Source of the DNA: CAZCVI01 sp964502145
GTDB lineage: Bacteria; Acidobacteriota; Aminicenantia; UBA2199
Reading direction: 5' to 3'
Assembly (NCBI GenBank): GCA_964502145.1
Contig: CAZCVI010000008.1
Location: 1-64,000, forward strand
DNA: 64,000 nucleotides
Part shown: positions 42,023-51,549 of the stretch, in pieces
Layout: every line of letters starts with the position of its first letter
Numbering within the stretch: the first letter of the stretch is position 1
Made by a program: the position numbers and the translations under genes
The notes under the pieces: generated by a model
Told to the model about the DNA's origin: nothing
What the model saw: only the letters and a program-made list of their open reading frames with translations
Database searches by the model: none

Positions 42023-43324
42023 TTAGCGGCTTTCCACAATAGGAAGAGGCAAACGAACCGTAAAGGTAGTCCCAATCCCTTCCCTGCTCTCCAATCCAAT
42101 ATGCCCCCCCAAAACCTGGGCCAGTTTTACCGCAATAGTGAGCCCCAACCCAGTACCACCAAAATGACGGGTAGTGGAACCATCCCCCTGTTTGAATGCT
42201 TTAAATATTAAATGTTGTTTTTCTTCAGGAATTCCGATCCCTGTATCCGATACCGCAATCACGCCCTCATGGGTTAAAAAATCATAGCTGCAATGCACTG
42301 CAATCTGTCCTTTACGGGTGAATTTGAAGGCATTTTTTAGAATAGAAACCACAATTTTACTGATCTTGTAGCGATCACCATTAACCATGTGCGTCAGTTC
42401 CGGCGCCGTGGTAACCAGGAATTGCAACCCCTTCTGCTCCGCTTCAGCCCGAAACATCCGGTCCAGATGTTCCATCAATTTAGCCAATGAAAAGTTAATA
42501 TTATCCGGTTCCATGCGACCCGATTCGATTTTGGCCAGGTCAAGGATATCATTGATGAGCGACATCAAATTTTCACCCGCCCCGTGGATAATTTCTAACG
42601 CCTCTAATTTTGAAGGATCCGTCTCTTCTTCCAACAGGATATCGGCAAATCCCAGTATCGCATTCATCGGCGTGCGGATTTCATGGCTCATATTGGAAAG
42701 GAATTCGTTTCTAGCCCGATTGGCCGCATCAGAAAGATATTTTGCCATTCTTAATTCTGTCTCCGCCCTCTTACGCTCGGTGATTTCACGCTCCAATTTT
42801 TCACTTTTCGCTTTAATCTCATCAATATACTCATTATTCAAAATAACAATAGAAAAAAGCACCCCCAGAAAACCGAGGATATCCAGTTCATCGTGGGTCG
42901 GTTCCCGTTTAACCCGATCAAAAAGGATATAAGTACCAAACGCCTCCTTACCTTTAAAAAGAGGTACCCAGACAATCGTTTCGATTTCAAATCGTAGCAG
43001 CAATGGATACCAGGGGGTCAAACGGGCATCCGTGGCAATGTTTTCCACCCAGACGATTTCTTTATTTCTTATCGCATCCCCCGATGGACCGGATAAAATA
43101 GGAGTACCCACACCTACCCCCCATTCAGGATAAAGAGCAGGAAGATTATAAAAGGAAAAAATACTGCCATTACCCTCCCCATCCGCCAATAAAATAGCAC
43201 CAAAATAAAACCCCAGATTTCGACACAACACCTCCATCACATCAAAACAATATTGCTTGGGTTCATGGCGAATATCAATGTTGGATATCTGGTTTGAAAT
43301 TATCTGGGCTATATTCTGTTTCAT
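42023..43324 (-). CDS. GAF-domain sensor histidine kinase
   Basis: 433 residues, soluble. N-terminal GAF domain (about 10-165; LGFYFGAILLADGEG, EIVWVENIATDARLTPWYP), a coiled linker ending EREITERKRAETELR, HisKA with NMSHEIRTPMNAILG, and an ATPase domain with SILKNAFKF, DTGIGIPEE and GGTGLGL. The GAF domain would sense a small ligand or redox cue. No attached receiver and no adjacent regulator. Convergent with the exported-protein gene. Ribosome site before the ATG is poor. Confidence 0.92.
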   Translation of the reverse strand: MKQNIAQIISNQISNIDIRHEPKQYCFDVMEVLCRNLGFYFGAILLADGEGNGSIFSFYNLPALYPEWGVGVGTPILSGPSGDAIRNKEIVWVENIATDARLTPWYPLLLRFEIETIVWVPLFKGKEAFGTYILFDRVKREPTHDELDILGFLGVLFSIVILNNEYIDEIKAKSEKLEREITERKRAETELRMAKYLSDAANRARNEFLSNMSHEIRTPMNAILGFADILLEEETDPSKLEALEIIHGAGENLMSLINDILDLAKIESGRMEPDNINFSLAKLMEHLDRMFRAEAEQKGLQFLVTTAPELTHMVNGDRYKISKIVVSILKNAFKFTRKGQIAVHCSYDFLTHEGVIAVSDTGIGIPEEKQHLIFKAFKQGDGSTTRHFGGTGLGLTIAVKLAQVLGGHIGLESREGIGTTFTVRLPLPIVESR

Positions 43325-43572
43325 TTGTCTTTTTTCGCTGTATTCTCTATATTTTTTATATTCTCTGGGTTCACGTAGTGGATGTCACGACGATCAAATT
43401 CTCTTCTTGTCATTTCGTTAAACCGCGTAGTCTGGCTTGCCCAATTGCAGCAACCCCCTATTATTATATAAAAAAAATGGGTTCATAGCAACTGCTAATT
43501 CAATTTTAAGGACGATGACAGTTGCATTTTTCCAGTGAACATGATACATTAATATTTCAAAAGGAGTAAACT

Positions 43573-44721
43573 ATGGAAAAATTATCAGAAGACGAATTGG
43601 TAGCACTTATTAAATCGGTATTCCCCCGATATCCCGGGGATAAAAAATTAGGTATCCTGGTGGATGTTCCCCGCCATCAAGAAGAAGACCAACCGGCTTG
43701 GCACCAACGGCGCCAGATCGCAACAGGTTGGTTCCATGCCCTAAAAAACAGGGCCACAGACATGGGACTGGAAGCCATTGAATTGCTGGCTTACCCGGAT
43801 GTAGGTTCCAACAATGCCGACCTGCCCCAAACCGCTTTTTTAGTTAAAGACGTATTGCCCGATACCGCCTCCGGTTTGGCACAAGCAGGCGAAGAGATCA
43901 CATTTACCCAGATATACACCGAGTTCCAGTTATTTCTGGCCCCTACCCAGTATTCTACTACCGCACCGTTAAAAAATGCCGCCAAACAACACGGGTTCCG
44001 CGCCGCCACCATGCCCGGATTCTCACCTGAAATGCTCCCCGCACTTCGCATTGACTACAACGAGGTATTCCGCCGCGTAAACATCATCAAAGAAAAATTG
44101 GACCCCGCCCTGTGTGCTGAAGTGGTATTCAAGGTAGATCATCAAAAAGAATACCACATGCTCTTCGACCTTCGCTACCGAACCAGCCACCTGAGCAGCG
44201 GTCGCTTCCCCGATTTAGGCACTGCCGGCAATTTACCCAGCGGCGAAACTTACATCGTCCCCTATGAAGGTGAAAAAAGCGAGGAATCAAACACAGAAGG
44301 AATATTGCCCGTTCAATTGGGCAAGGATGTGGTTCTCTTCACTATCCAAAAGAACTGCGCCCTCACTGTAACAGGTGAAGGAGAAAGCGTGACCACGGAA
44401 CGAGAACACCTGCAAAAGGAACCAGCTTATGGCAATATGGCGGAACTGGGATTTGGAGTACTGGCAGATTTTGGACTCTCCCCTATTGATGAAATATTAC
44501 TGGATGAAAAACTCGGTTTTCATGTTGCTTTTGGTAGAAGCGATCATTTCGGTGGAGCCATTGGGCCCAAAGATTTCTCCTCTCCCCAAGCTGTCATCCA
44601 CCTCGACCGTATCTACATCCCCGCCACCCAACCGCGGATCGAAGTGGTTTCCATCATACTGGTCTATGAAAACCAGAAAAGGGAAAAAATCATGGCCAAC
44701 GGTTCCTATCTGGTCTTTTAA
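43573..44721 (+). CDS. M29-like leucyl aminopeptidase family protein
   Basis: 382 residues. The C-terminal half shows the family's metal-site motifs: LPSGETYIVPYEG, NMAELGFGV and GFHVAFGRSDHFGG, providing Glu, Glu, His and further His/Asp ligands for two metals. Such enzymes remove N-terminal residues from peptides in the cytoplasm. The N-terminal 150 residues are less conserved. AAAGGAG lies seven bases before the ATG. It stands alone, with repeat copy F after its stop. Substrate preference cannot be deduced. Confidence 0.75.
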   Translation: MEKLSEDELVALIKSVFPRYPGDKKLGILVDVPRHQEEDQPAWHQRRQIATGWFHALKNRATDMGLEAIELLAYPDVGSNNADLPQTAFLVKDVLPDTASGLAQAGEEITFTQIYTEFQLFLAPTQYSTTAPLKNAAKQHGFRAATMPGFSPEMLPALRIDYNEVFRRVNIIKEKLDPALCAEVVFKVDHQKEYHMLFDLRYRTSHLSSGRFPDLGTAGNLPSGETYIVPYEGEKSEESNTEGILPVQLGKDVVLFTIQKNCALTVTGEGESVTTEREHLQKEPAYGNMAELGFGVLADFGLSPIDEILLDEKLGFHVAFGRSDHFGGAIGPKDFSSPQAVIHLDRIYIPATQPRIEVVSIILVYENQKREKIMANGSYLVF

Positions 44722-44757
44722 ATTCCCCTGAACCAAGCCCAAAAACATTCATAAAAC

Positions 44758-44879
44758 CTGGATTCACCATTCGATTTTAGAAAGCACAAGGATGAAATGG
44801 GCAAGAAAAAACTTTTTTCTTGTCCATTTTGTCGACCTCGCCCACAACAATTTCGAATTTATGACGGAGACAAAAACAG
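44758..44879. repeat. dispersed 9-mer inverted-repeat element, copy F
   Basis: Left terminal repeat CTGGATTCACCATTCGATTT, a short left arm with ATGGGCAAG, the loop AAAAAACTTTTTT, a right arm CTTGTCCATTTTGTCGACCT then CGCCCAC, and a decayed right terminal repeat. It sits between the convergent aminopeptidase and barrel-protein genes and could act as a two-way terminator. Confidence 0.65.
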
Positions 44880-44885
44880 GGCGGC

Positions 44886-45350
44886 TCAGATATGAATAAA
44901 AATACCGCCGGTGAAACGGGTGCGATTGAAGCCTGAGTAATTAAAGAAACGAATATCAGCGCGAATGGACACCATGCCAGTAAAAAAATAATGGACGCCA
45001 CCACCGATAAAAGTAAATTTATCATACTCGCTGAGACGTAAATTGAACTTATAAAAATCGGCCCCAACACCAATAATCGCGTAAGGAGAAAAATTCCCCA
45101 GTTTTGGCCGCAATTTGACTCCCGCTGTAATCACATTGGGTAATTCCATTAACTCCACTTTTTTAATCCGGCAATATTCCACTTCCAATTTAACCAGCGG
45201 CACCAAGAGTCCCATTCCAGCACTAAAACCGTAAGTTGTCTGGGATGGATTGCTCATTTTTCCGCCCAGTACACCCACCTCAATGCCGAACACGCCAGAA
45301 CAACAGAAACAAACCGCGACGACGAAGAATAAAATTCTTTTTTTTTTCAT
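44886..45350 (-). CDS. predicted small outer-membrane beta-barrel protein
   Basis: 154 residues with a signal peptide (MKKKRILFFVVAVCFCCSGV) and then alternating hydrophobic strands rich in Gly, Tyr and Phe (YGFSAGMGLLVPLVKLEVEY, SPYAIIGVGADFYKF, FIGGGVHYFF), ending GGIFIHI with an aromatic-poor terminal strand. The pattern and size fit an eight-stranded barrel of the OmpA/OmpW kind. No specific family recognised. It is the last gene of the leftward envelope operon, 27 bp after the substrate-binding-protein-like gene. Confidence 0.65.
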   Translation of the reverse strand: MKKKRILFFVVAVCFCCSGVFGIEVGVLGGKMSNPSQTTYGFSAGMGLLVPLVKLEVEYCRIKKVELMELPNVITAGVKLRPKLGNFSPYAIIGVGADFYKFNLRLSEYDKFTFIGGGVHYFFTGMVSIRADIRFFNYSGFNRTRFTGGIFIHI

Positions 45351-45377
45351 TTCCCCTCTCTAATTTATATTCGATTT

Positions 45378-46751
45378 TTATTTTACCAACCTGACTTTTT
45401 GGAACAGTGGCTTACCATAATAATCAAATTCGATCCCCTGGACCCGGCCATTAATAAAAAGTGAAAAACGTCGCTGGTAGAGGGGTAAAATAAAGCCATC
45501 GTTAATAATTTTCTCGACAATTCTGGCCACCATATCCATCATCATGCCATCATTATTTAAAAACTTAATTTCATCCAGTTGATTCAACAACTTGAGGTAA
45601 TTTTCATTGAACCAACTGAAACTCATCTCCTTGAGAATAGTCTTGATTTTTTCCTCAATAGGAGTTCGGCGATTAAAGGTTTTACACATCACCAGATAGG
45701 TAATGGGATTATTATTCATAAAATTAACCAACTGGTTATCACTCACATAAAGAGTTTCGATGGAGATGTGTTTTTTCTCCAGATAGTCGTTAAGAGGCTG
45801 TTCTATTTTACTTAAAGAAGAAAGTATGTACAATTTAATACTGGAATATCGGAGAATAGAGCGCACCTGCGAGTCGGAAAAGTTATGGATATTAAGGGTC
45901 ACCGGGGACTCATCGTTAGACGTCATGGCATTTAAAGAGATCATTCTCCCATCCTGGGTCCGGTAAAAATCCTTCAGAAGTGAATACAAGGCAATGCGCG
46001 TATTATCCCCTACCTTGGTCTGCGGGAATACGAGGTACGTATTCTGATACACCCCCGCATCCACTTCCTTAAATTTTTCATCTTTCAAACTACCCGGTTC
46101 TCCCAGAAAAAAATCAGGATAACGATAATCATAAAATACAACTTTAACAGAATCCAAATAACTCCGTCCGCCCGGGTAATAGGGATTGGGCATCAGGCGA
46201 AGATATTGGTTCTTGACCCATTCCGCCGGGAAGAAAATACCGGAGAAGGCCTGATCGCTACCCCCTAACAACACCAGTTCCGGGGTGGTCAACAAGGCGA
46301 CAATATTGGGATCATCCTGGATCAATTCAATAGATACAACGTTCTTTTCCTTTTGAAAACGGATTTCCTTGATCAAACGTCGTAGTTTTCTCGAAGAAGC
46401 CAGGTTCATATCCAAAAAAACCCTCAAGCTGACGTCGATATTTCTGGCCCCGATAGACGTGCCATCAGAGAAACGGAGATTATCCTTCAACTGCAAATTC
46501 AAGGTACGGGTCTGGGTGTCGTAATGATATTCCTTAAAAATAGTCGATTCGATATCGCCATTGGATTTGAGGGTAAAAAAACTCTCGTAAATAAACGAGT
46601 AAAAAATCTGGTTGGAATAACTTGACGGAGAAAAAGAAAAATCCTCTGGTTCGTTCAGGCGCACGGTCAATTCGCCGCCGTAATAGGGTTTAATGGCAAA
46701 TATCGTGGTTAACGCCCACAGGATGACGACCACTTTGCTTAGCTTACTCAC
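45378..46751 (-). CDS. extracytoplasmic peptide-binding-like protein (SBP family 5)
   Basis: 457 residues with an N-terminal signal or anchor segment. The fold signature of oligopeptide/nickel-type binding proteins is visible: GELTVRLNEPEDFSF, YESFFTLKSNGDIES, LQLKDNLRFSDGTSIGARNI and a C-terminal IINDGFILPLYQRR segment. No permease or ATPase gene accompanies it. Start is GTG, and the first eight bases overlap the end of the preceding exported-protein gene, so the two are coupled. Without transport partners it may act as a periplasmic sensor or structural protein in the envelope operon. Confidence 0.7.
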   Translation of the reverse strand: MSKLSKVVVILWALTTIFAIKPYYGGELTVRLNEPEDFSFSPSSYSNQIFYSFIYESFFTLKSNGDIESTIFKEYHYDTQTRTLNLQLKDNLRFSDGTSIGARNIDVSLRVFLDMNLASSRKLRRLIKEIRFQKEKNVVSIELIQDDPNIVALLTTPELVLLGGSDQAFSGIFFPAEWVKNQYLRLMPNPYYPGGRSYLDSVKVVFYDYRYPDFFLGEPGSLKDEKFKEVDAGVYQNTYLVFPQTKVGDNTRIALYSLLKDFYRTQDGRMISLNAMTSNDESPVTLNIHNFSDSQVRSILRYSSIKLYILSSLSKIEQPLNDYLEKKHISIETLYVSDNQLVNFMNNNPITYLVMCKTFNRRTPIEEKIKTILKEMSFSWFNENYLKLLNQLDEIKFLNNDGMMMDMVARIVEKIINDGFILPLYQRRFSLFINGRVQGIEFDYYGKPLFQKVRLVK

Positions 46752-48180
46752 TCTTCTTACTCCAAAATTGCAGTTTATATTCTGGGGCGGTAGGAGATGC
46801 GGATGATGGTGTGGTGTTCATGATCTTGACACATACCCAAAAACCACGGGCAGCTTGCCACATGCCCTCCGTTATAAAAAAAATCTCGCCCTCAATATCG
46901 TTTTGATACATCAACTGCCGACTTCCCTTTTTAATTTTATAAAAATACAAGCGGTCATTGCCTATGGAAAAATTACTCACCGCCAACCATTCACCGTCCA
47001 ACACCGCAAGAGCCGCTCCCCGCTCCCCGGCGATCTCCAGTGTCAGGGGTTCAAAATTATCTGCCAATAAACGGTACTTATAGTCACGATCAATAATATG
47101 CACTGTCTCCAGATTCCCCGGTTCTGGTCCCACCGAAAAATCACAGGCATAAAAAGGAGCCGTCATCTTTTCCAGATAAGTATAAGTGGCCTTTTCCTCG
47201 CTAACCCGGCCCGATTGAAAATCTTCCAGGGGAACCAGTCGCAATCGTTCGACAAAATAATTCTTACCCACCGCATACCTGCCACCGACAATAAACTGTT
47301 GGTCATTCAAACGAATCGACCGGAAAGGTACAAAATTTACGCTTCCCGATTCGGCCCACTCCTCTTTCTTAAGTGTTAATATTTTGGCAACACCGGAGAA
47401 ATTACAGCCCACGGTCACATAAATACAATCATCACCAGGAATCACCGCCAACCGCCCCTCTGGTTCCATCACCGGGAAATAGGATTCACTCCAATTCAAG
47501 GGCAAAGAATAGTATTTATTCAAACGAGTGCCATCCATATGATACATATCGATCTTATCGGGATACAGAAAAAGGAACCGCAATCGCCCGGTTGCATCCA
47601 AAAAAGTTTTTAAATCCAATAAATCCCGCCGTGCATCCAGCTCTACTATTTTTGAAAAGCCCGTTTCCCGAAAGCTATTTTGCACCGCATCAAAAAATTC
47701 CATTTCCTCGCGGACCAAAAGACTTTCAACGTACTTGACGTAAACCAGCCGGTCACTAACCCGTGAAAATATGGATATCCCCACGCCGATGTAATTTTTA
47801 TTGCGCATCAGTTTCAAGTATACCAGGTAATTCAGCAAATGCGAGCGGTTCAGGTTAAATTCGCCCTTCCCCCTGTTAAAATTGACCATCAGGTCCATAT
47901 ATTGCATTTTAACCGGGGCGGCAGCCAAATCAGTGCCTGCCGCTGGATCTAATTTGGCCACCACCAATTGGTAAAATTGTTGGGCCTCCAGATCCGATAG
48001 ACCCGACGTATTTTCAAATCCGATGATGGATGTTTTAATATCGTATTTATCGCTAAAAAACCCGGTAATACTCGCCGATGTTTTTTCAGCCAGGTCGTTT
48101 AATCCCTCCCCGAATGCATTAACTACACCGCTTAACAATACCGCTATAAACAAATACCCCGCAAATTTCTTTTTTTTCAT
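46744..48180 (-). CDS. large exported protein of unknown function
   Basis: 478 residues. Signal peptide (KFAGYLFIAVLLSGVVNAFG), then a region (about 45-180) with IKTSIIGFENTSGLSDLEAQ that recalls the N-terminal domain of CsgG/FlgO/TolB-type envelope proteins, and a C-terminal 300 residues of short beta strands in a repeating rhythm that could be a propeller. I do not recognise a family. It follows the MglA-like GTPase gene by 57 bp and overlaps the next gene by eight bases. Probably periplasmic or outer-membrane associated. Confidence 0.6.
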   Translation of the reverse strand: MKKKKFAGYLFIAVLLSGVVNAFGEGLNDLAEKTSASITGFFSDKYDIKTSIIGFENTSGLSDLEAQQFYQLVVAKLDPAAGTDLAAAPVKMQYMDLMVNFNRGKGEFNLNRSHLLNYLVYLKLMRNKNYIGVGISIFSRVSDRLVYVKYVESLLVREEMEFFDAVQNSFRETGFSKIVELDARRDLLDLKTFLDATGRLRFLFLYPDKIDMYHMDGTRLNKYYSLPLNWSESYFPVMEPEGRLAVIPGDDCIYVTVGCNFSGVAKILTLKKEEWAESGSVNFVPFRSIRLNDQQFIVGGRYAVGKNYFVERLRLVPLEDFQSGRVSEEKATYTYLEKMTAPFYACDFSVGPEPGNLETVHIIDRDYKYRLLADNFEPLTLEIAGERGAALAVLDGEWLAVSNFSIGNDRLYFYKIKKGSRQLMYQNDIEGEIFFITEGMWQAARGFWVCVKIMNTTPSSASPTAPEYKLQFWSKKSE

Positions 48181-48237
48181 ATTTTATTTTCAAAACATCC
48201 GTACCCAGCAGCCTGCCGGATTGGTCCCTGATAAGAA

Positions 48238-49422
48238 TTAGGATTTCTTTTTAATAACAATACGCAGGTTGAGGTTTATGGTAATCTCATCTTTATCATC
48301 CGGTACATCTATATGAATCGGAATATCCACACCACCGGAAACCATATCCTTGGAATTCAAAACATACTCATTACCGCTTCCCTCATCCTCTTCCGAGGAA
48401 TCCATATCCAATGGTTCCGGGGGTAATTGCTGTGCCACGGGATGAAGGGAATTGGTTATAAGGGTCTCCCTGATATCATCCAACTCGTCATTAATAACCA
48501 CTTCAGGAACGTCCAAGTCAGATCCGTTATCATCGAAGCGACTCTCATCGCCCAAATTAAAAATCTCGTCCTCTTGGTTAAAAACATTCGATTTAAGCGA
48601 ATCCCCGGTAACATCCGCCATTGGTGAAGACAACTCGAAAATTTCCTCTTTTTCAGTATCCCCCCCAAAAAATTGCGTCTTGGGTTTGATATTGGTCGTG
48701 GCTGGTGCTGGCATTACTGGCGTAGAGACAGGTTTGGAGATTGTCGGGCGGGGTTCGGGTACTTTTTCCTTCTTGGCAATGGAATCAGTGACTTCGTCGC
48801 GGGAAAACATCACGGTTTTATCTTTCTGGAATATCGACAACTTGTTCTTCAAATGAATGATCACCATCTTCATGATAGCGTGCAAACCTTCAAGTATGTT
48901 CTCACCCGTGGTACCAATTGAAGGGAAAAAAGCTTTATTCTCGGGATTCAAATCGCGATTAATGAGTTCCACTGGCATAACTTCCCGCAAATCCCGTTTG
49001 TTGTATTGGTAGATCAATGGCATTTCAGCAAAAGAGATATTATTGGCTTTTAGATTCTCCTTGAGGTTATTAAAGCTGTCTATGTTCTGTTCGCGCATCA
49101 CCATCTGGGAATCGGCCACAAAAACAATGCCATCGGACCCTTGTAGAACGAGTTTCCTGGTGGTGTTATAAGCCACCTGACCGGGAACAGTATAGAGTTG
49201 CATCTTGATAGAATAATCCCCCAATTTGCCGATCTCTATAGGTAAAAAATCAAAGAAAAGAGTTCGGTCACCATCGGTATCGAGTGTGATTAATTTGCCT
49301 TTCTTGCGATACTCGCCACTTTCGTAGACATAATGCAAGCAGGTCGTCTTGCCACTCAAGGCGGGACCATAATAAACAATTTTTACCGTGATTTCCTTGT
49401 TGTTATAATTTACAAATGCCAT
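48238..49422 (-). CDS. MglA-like small GTPase with long acidic C-terminal extension
   Basis: 394 residues. Residues 1-200 are an MglA-type Ras-like GTPase: P-loop GPALSGKTT (19-27), TVPGQ (78-82) as switch II and YNKRD (140-144) for guanine recognition. MglA sets cell polarity and drives gliding or type IV pili in Myxococcus. Normal MglA is about 195 residues; here a further 190 residues, rich in Asp, Glu, Pro and Ser, follow (DDNGSDLDVPEVVINDELDD). The tail looks disordered and ends in a short basic stretch. No MglB gene is adjacent. It lies in the pal/cpoB/ssb operon, 21 bp after ssb. Confidence 0.88.
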   Translation of the reverse strand: MAFVNYNNKEITVKIVYYGPALSGKTTCLHYVYESGEYRKKGKLITLDTDGDRTLFFDFLPIEIGKLGDYSIKMQLYTVPGQVAYNTTRKLVLQGSDGIVFVADSQMVMREQNIDSFNNLKENLKANNISFAEMPLIYQYNKRDLREVMPVELINRDLNPENKAFFPSIGTTGENILEGLHAIMKMVIIHLKNKLSIFQKDKTVMFSRDEVTDSIAKKEKVPEPRPTISKPVSTPVMPAPATTNIKPKTQFFGGDTEKEEIFELSSPMADVTGDSLKSNVFNQEDEIFNLGDESRFDDNGSDLDVPEVVINDELDDIRETLITNSLHPVAQQLPPEPLDMDSSEEDEGSGNEYVLNSKDMVSGGVDIPIHIDVPDDKDEITINLNLRIVIKKKS

Positions 49423-49443
49423 GGCTCATCTTCCGTTTTTTAA

Positions 49444-49995
49444 TTAAAAAGGATCGCTGTCATCATAAGGGATATCGTTCATATCGTTAATCTGTACTTC
49501 AGGGGGCATTTGTGTGCCAACTGAATTGCGGTACGGGTCATCCCCCATGTAAGCAGAAGGGCCAGCGCCATAACCTTGATTGTACTGACCGCCAGCGGGC
49601 ATACCCGCGCCAGTGCCACCACTACCCGTTCCATAAGATGCCTCGCGGGGAGTTTTATCCAACGGTATGACATTGTCCGCATGAATCTCAGTAGTATAGC
49701 GGTCCTGATCATTCTTATCTTTCCATTTCCTGGTCTTAATGCGACCTTCCACCAACACCATACTGCCACGGGTCAGACTCTTCTCTACCTTTTTAGCCTG
49801 ATACTCCCACGCCACGATATTATGCCACTCTGTGATATCCTTGAATTGATTCGTCGTTTTATCCATGAATACCTCGGTAGTGGCCATACTAAACTTGGCA
49901 ACGTCTTTGCTGAGACTTGGAATATGGGTTATTTCCGGGTCTTTTCCCACATTTCCAACCAATATTACGCGATTGATACTTCTTCGATTGGCCAT
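49444..49995 (-). CDS. ssb: single-stranded DNA-binding protein
   Basis: 183 residues. OB-fold domain (1-115) with INRVILVGNVGKDPEITHIP, EWHNIVAWEYQAKKVEKSL and GSMVLVEGRIKTRKWKD; then a Gly/Tyr/Gln-rich linker and the acidic tip DIPYDDSDPF that recruits other DNA-repair and replication proteins. The tail is typical and intact. The gene starts three bases after the cpoB-like stop, an unusual place for ssb, which is often near rpsF/rpsR. Confidence 0.96.
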   Translation of the reverse strand: MANRRSINRVILVGNVGKDPEITHIPSLSKDVAKFSMATTEVFMDKTTNQFKDITEWHNIVAWEYQAKKVEKSLTRGSMVLVEGRIKTRKWKDKNDQDRYTTEIHADNVIPLDKTPREASYGTGSGGTGAGMPAGGQYNQGYGAGPSAYMGDDPYRNSVGTQMPPEVQINDMNDIPYDDSDPF

Positions 49996-49998
49996 TTT

Positions 49999-50781
49999 TT
50001 ATTCCATCACATCCTTAATTTTTTGTTGTGCCAAAGAGGCTTCTTCCGATAAGGGAAACCGGGAAATCAACCCCTTCAGTGCCTCGACGCCTTCGGGTTG
50101 TTTACCCATCTCAATCAAGGCATATCCCTTCTTCAAGATGGCATCCGGGATTTTATCGCCATCGGCATATTTAGCAATCAACTGTGTAAACGTGCTCACC
50201 GCTTCAGGGTAATTCTTCTGCGAATAATAACACTCGCCAATCCAATACAGGGAGTTATCGGCCAGGGCGTTATCGGGAAACAGGCTCAAGAGCTGTTTAA
50301 ATCCCTCGATAGCCAATTGATAATTCTTTTTAATATAATCAGAATAGGCGGTATAGTAGATAGTCTCCGGCGATTGTGCCGGAGACTCTACTTTTGTTTC
50401 CCCTGGGACTTCATTTTCCGCGGGAGTCATTGTTGCGCTTGAGGGCATATTTATCAAGCGGTCATTCACACGATTGATACTGTTCTTCAGCTCGTTGATC
50501 TCCTCCTTGATAAACTGGAGACTCAGCTTGAGACTTTCCTTATCCTGACTGCTATCGGCAAAGCTATTGGATATAGCATTCACCCTTTCCTCAATTACTT
50601 TGACCTGTTTGGTCATGGTGGCCGTATCCAGTGCAATCTGGGTGATTCTTTCATCGAGCTTTTGCATTGCATCCAGAAGTGATTGCAACTGTTTCTCCAC
50701 CTGTTTTTCAAACCGACCCGCATAACTGGGCGTGGTGAACAACAAGCCAAATAACATGATCAATACAATAAATGCTTTCAT
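49999..50781 (-). CDS. CpoB/YbgF-like Tol-Pal system protein
   Basis: 260 residues. Signal peptide (MKAFIVLIMLFGLLFTTPSY), a trimer-type coiled coil (about 25-110), a Pro/Glu linker, then three TPR-like repeats (YTAYSDYIKKNYQLAIEGFK, DNSLYWIGECYYSQKNYPEA, AILKKGYALIEMGKQPEGVE). CpoB links Tol-Pal function with peptidoglycan synthesis during division. It lies 32 bp after pal, the classic partner. An upstream TTG (50796) is open in frame but the ATG at 50781 matches the signal peptide. Confidence 0.88.
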   Translation of the reverse strand: MKAFIVLIMLFGLLFTTPSYAGRFEKQVEKQLQSLLDAMQKLDERITQIALDTATMTKQVKVIEERVNAISNSFADSSQDKESLKLSLQFIKEEINELKNSINRVNDRLINMPSSATMTPAENEVPGETKVESPAQSPETIYYTAYSDYIKKNYQLAIEGFKQLLSLFPDNALADNSLYWIGECYYSQKNYPEAVSTFTQLIAKYADGDKIPDAILKKGYALIEMGKQPEGVEALKGLISRFPLSEEASLAQQKIKDVME

Positions 50782-50813
50782 GGATATATTATACAATAAG
50801 ATGTACTGACATG

Positions 50814-51359
50814 CTATTTCTTCGTAATCAAAAACTCGTCCCTACGGTTTTGATAATACGATTCTTCATCAATCCCTTTCACCAGTTGCATTGTTTTGCC
50901 ATAGCTAACAATTTTGATTCTTTCGGCGGGAACGCCAAGATTGATCAGGTATGTTTTGGCAGAGGCGGCGCGTTTCTCACCCAGAGCCAAGTTGTATTCC
51001 TCGGTGCCTCGTTCATCACAATGTCCGCCAATGTTGATCTCCACTGCGGGATACTTCAACAACCATTCCGCATTTTGCTGCAAAAGAGGTTTCATATCGT
51101 CTTTGATCTCATATTTATCATATTCGAAATGAATCCGCTTTAAATAGCCCTGACGGTTCAATTCATCCAGACTGCTCCGTTGAATAATCTCTTCGTCTGT
51201 CAGTGTCGGTCTTTCAGCTTGGGTGGGAACTTCTTCAACCTTTTCTACTACAGATTCCTTAACAACAGGCTCCACCTTGGTTTCTTGCTTTTTACTACAG
51301 GAAGTGAAACAGGTAACCATAAACAAAACGATCATCACACCAATGAAAATTCTCTTCAT
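50814..51359 (-). CDS. pal: peptidoglycan-associated lipoprotein
   Basis: 181 residues. Lipoprotein signal with lipobox FTSC, a charged linker, then an OmpA-type peptidoglycan-binding domain: IHFEYDKYEIKDDMKPLL, INIGGHCDERGTEEYNLALG and RAASAKTYLINLGVPAERI. The conserved Asp and Arg that grip diaminopimelate are present. The frame is open 28 codons further upstream, but AAAGGAG six bases before the ATG at 51359 and the lipoprotein signal fix the start. First gene of a seven-gene leftward operon; tolQ, tolR, tolA and tolB are not in view. Confidence 0.95.
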   Translation of the reverse strand: MKRIFIGVMIVLFMVTCFTSCSKKQETKVEPVVKESVVEKVEEVPTQAERPTLTDEEIIQRSSLDELNRQGYLKRIHFEYDKYEIKDDMKPLLQQNAEWLLKYPAVEINIGGHCDERGTEEYNLALGEKRAASAKTYLINLGVPAERIKIVSYGKTMQLVKGIDEESYYQNRRDEFLITKK

Positions 51360-51549
51360 AATAGGCTCCTTTAATTTTTTATTTAGTCTATTTATAATAT
51401 ACAAAAAACTTTTTGTCAAATAGCAATCTCGTACTTTCGTCAACCCAATGGTCGTACTTACTGGTCACATTTACATTTTGTCTAACACCATATAAATATA
51501 TACTATTAGAAGTAAAAGTTCAAGAGGGCATATGTTATTATTTCATTTT

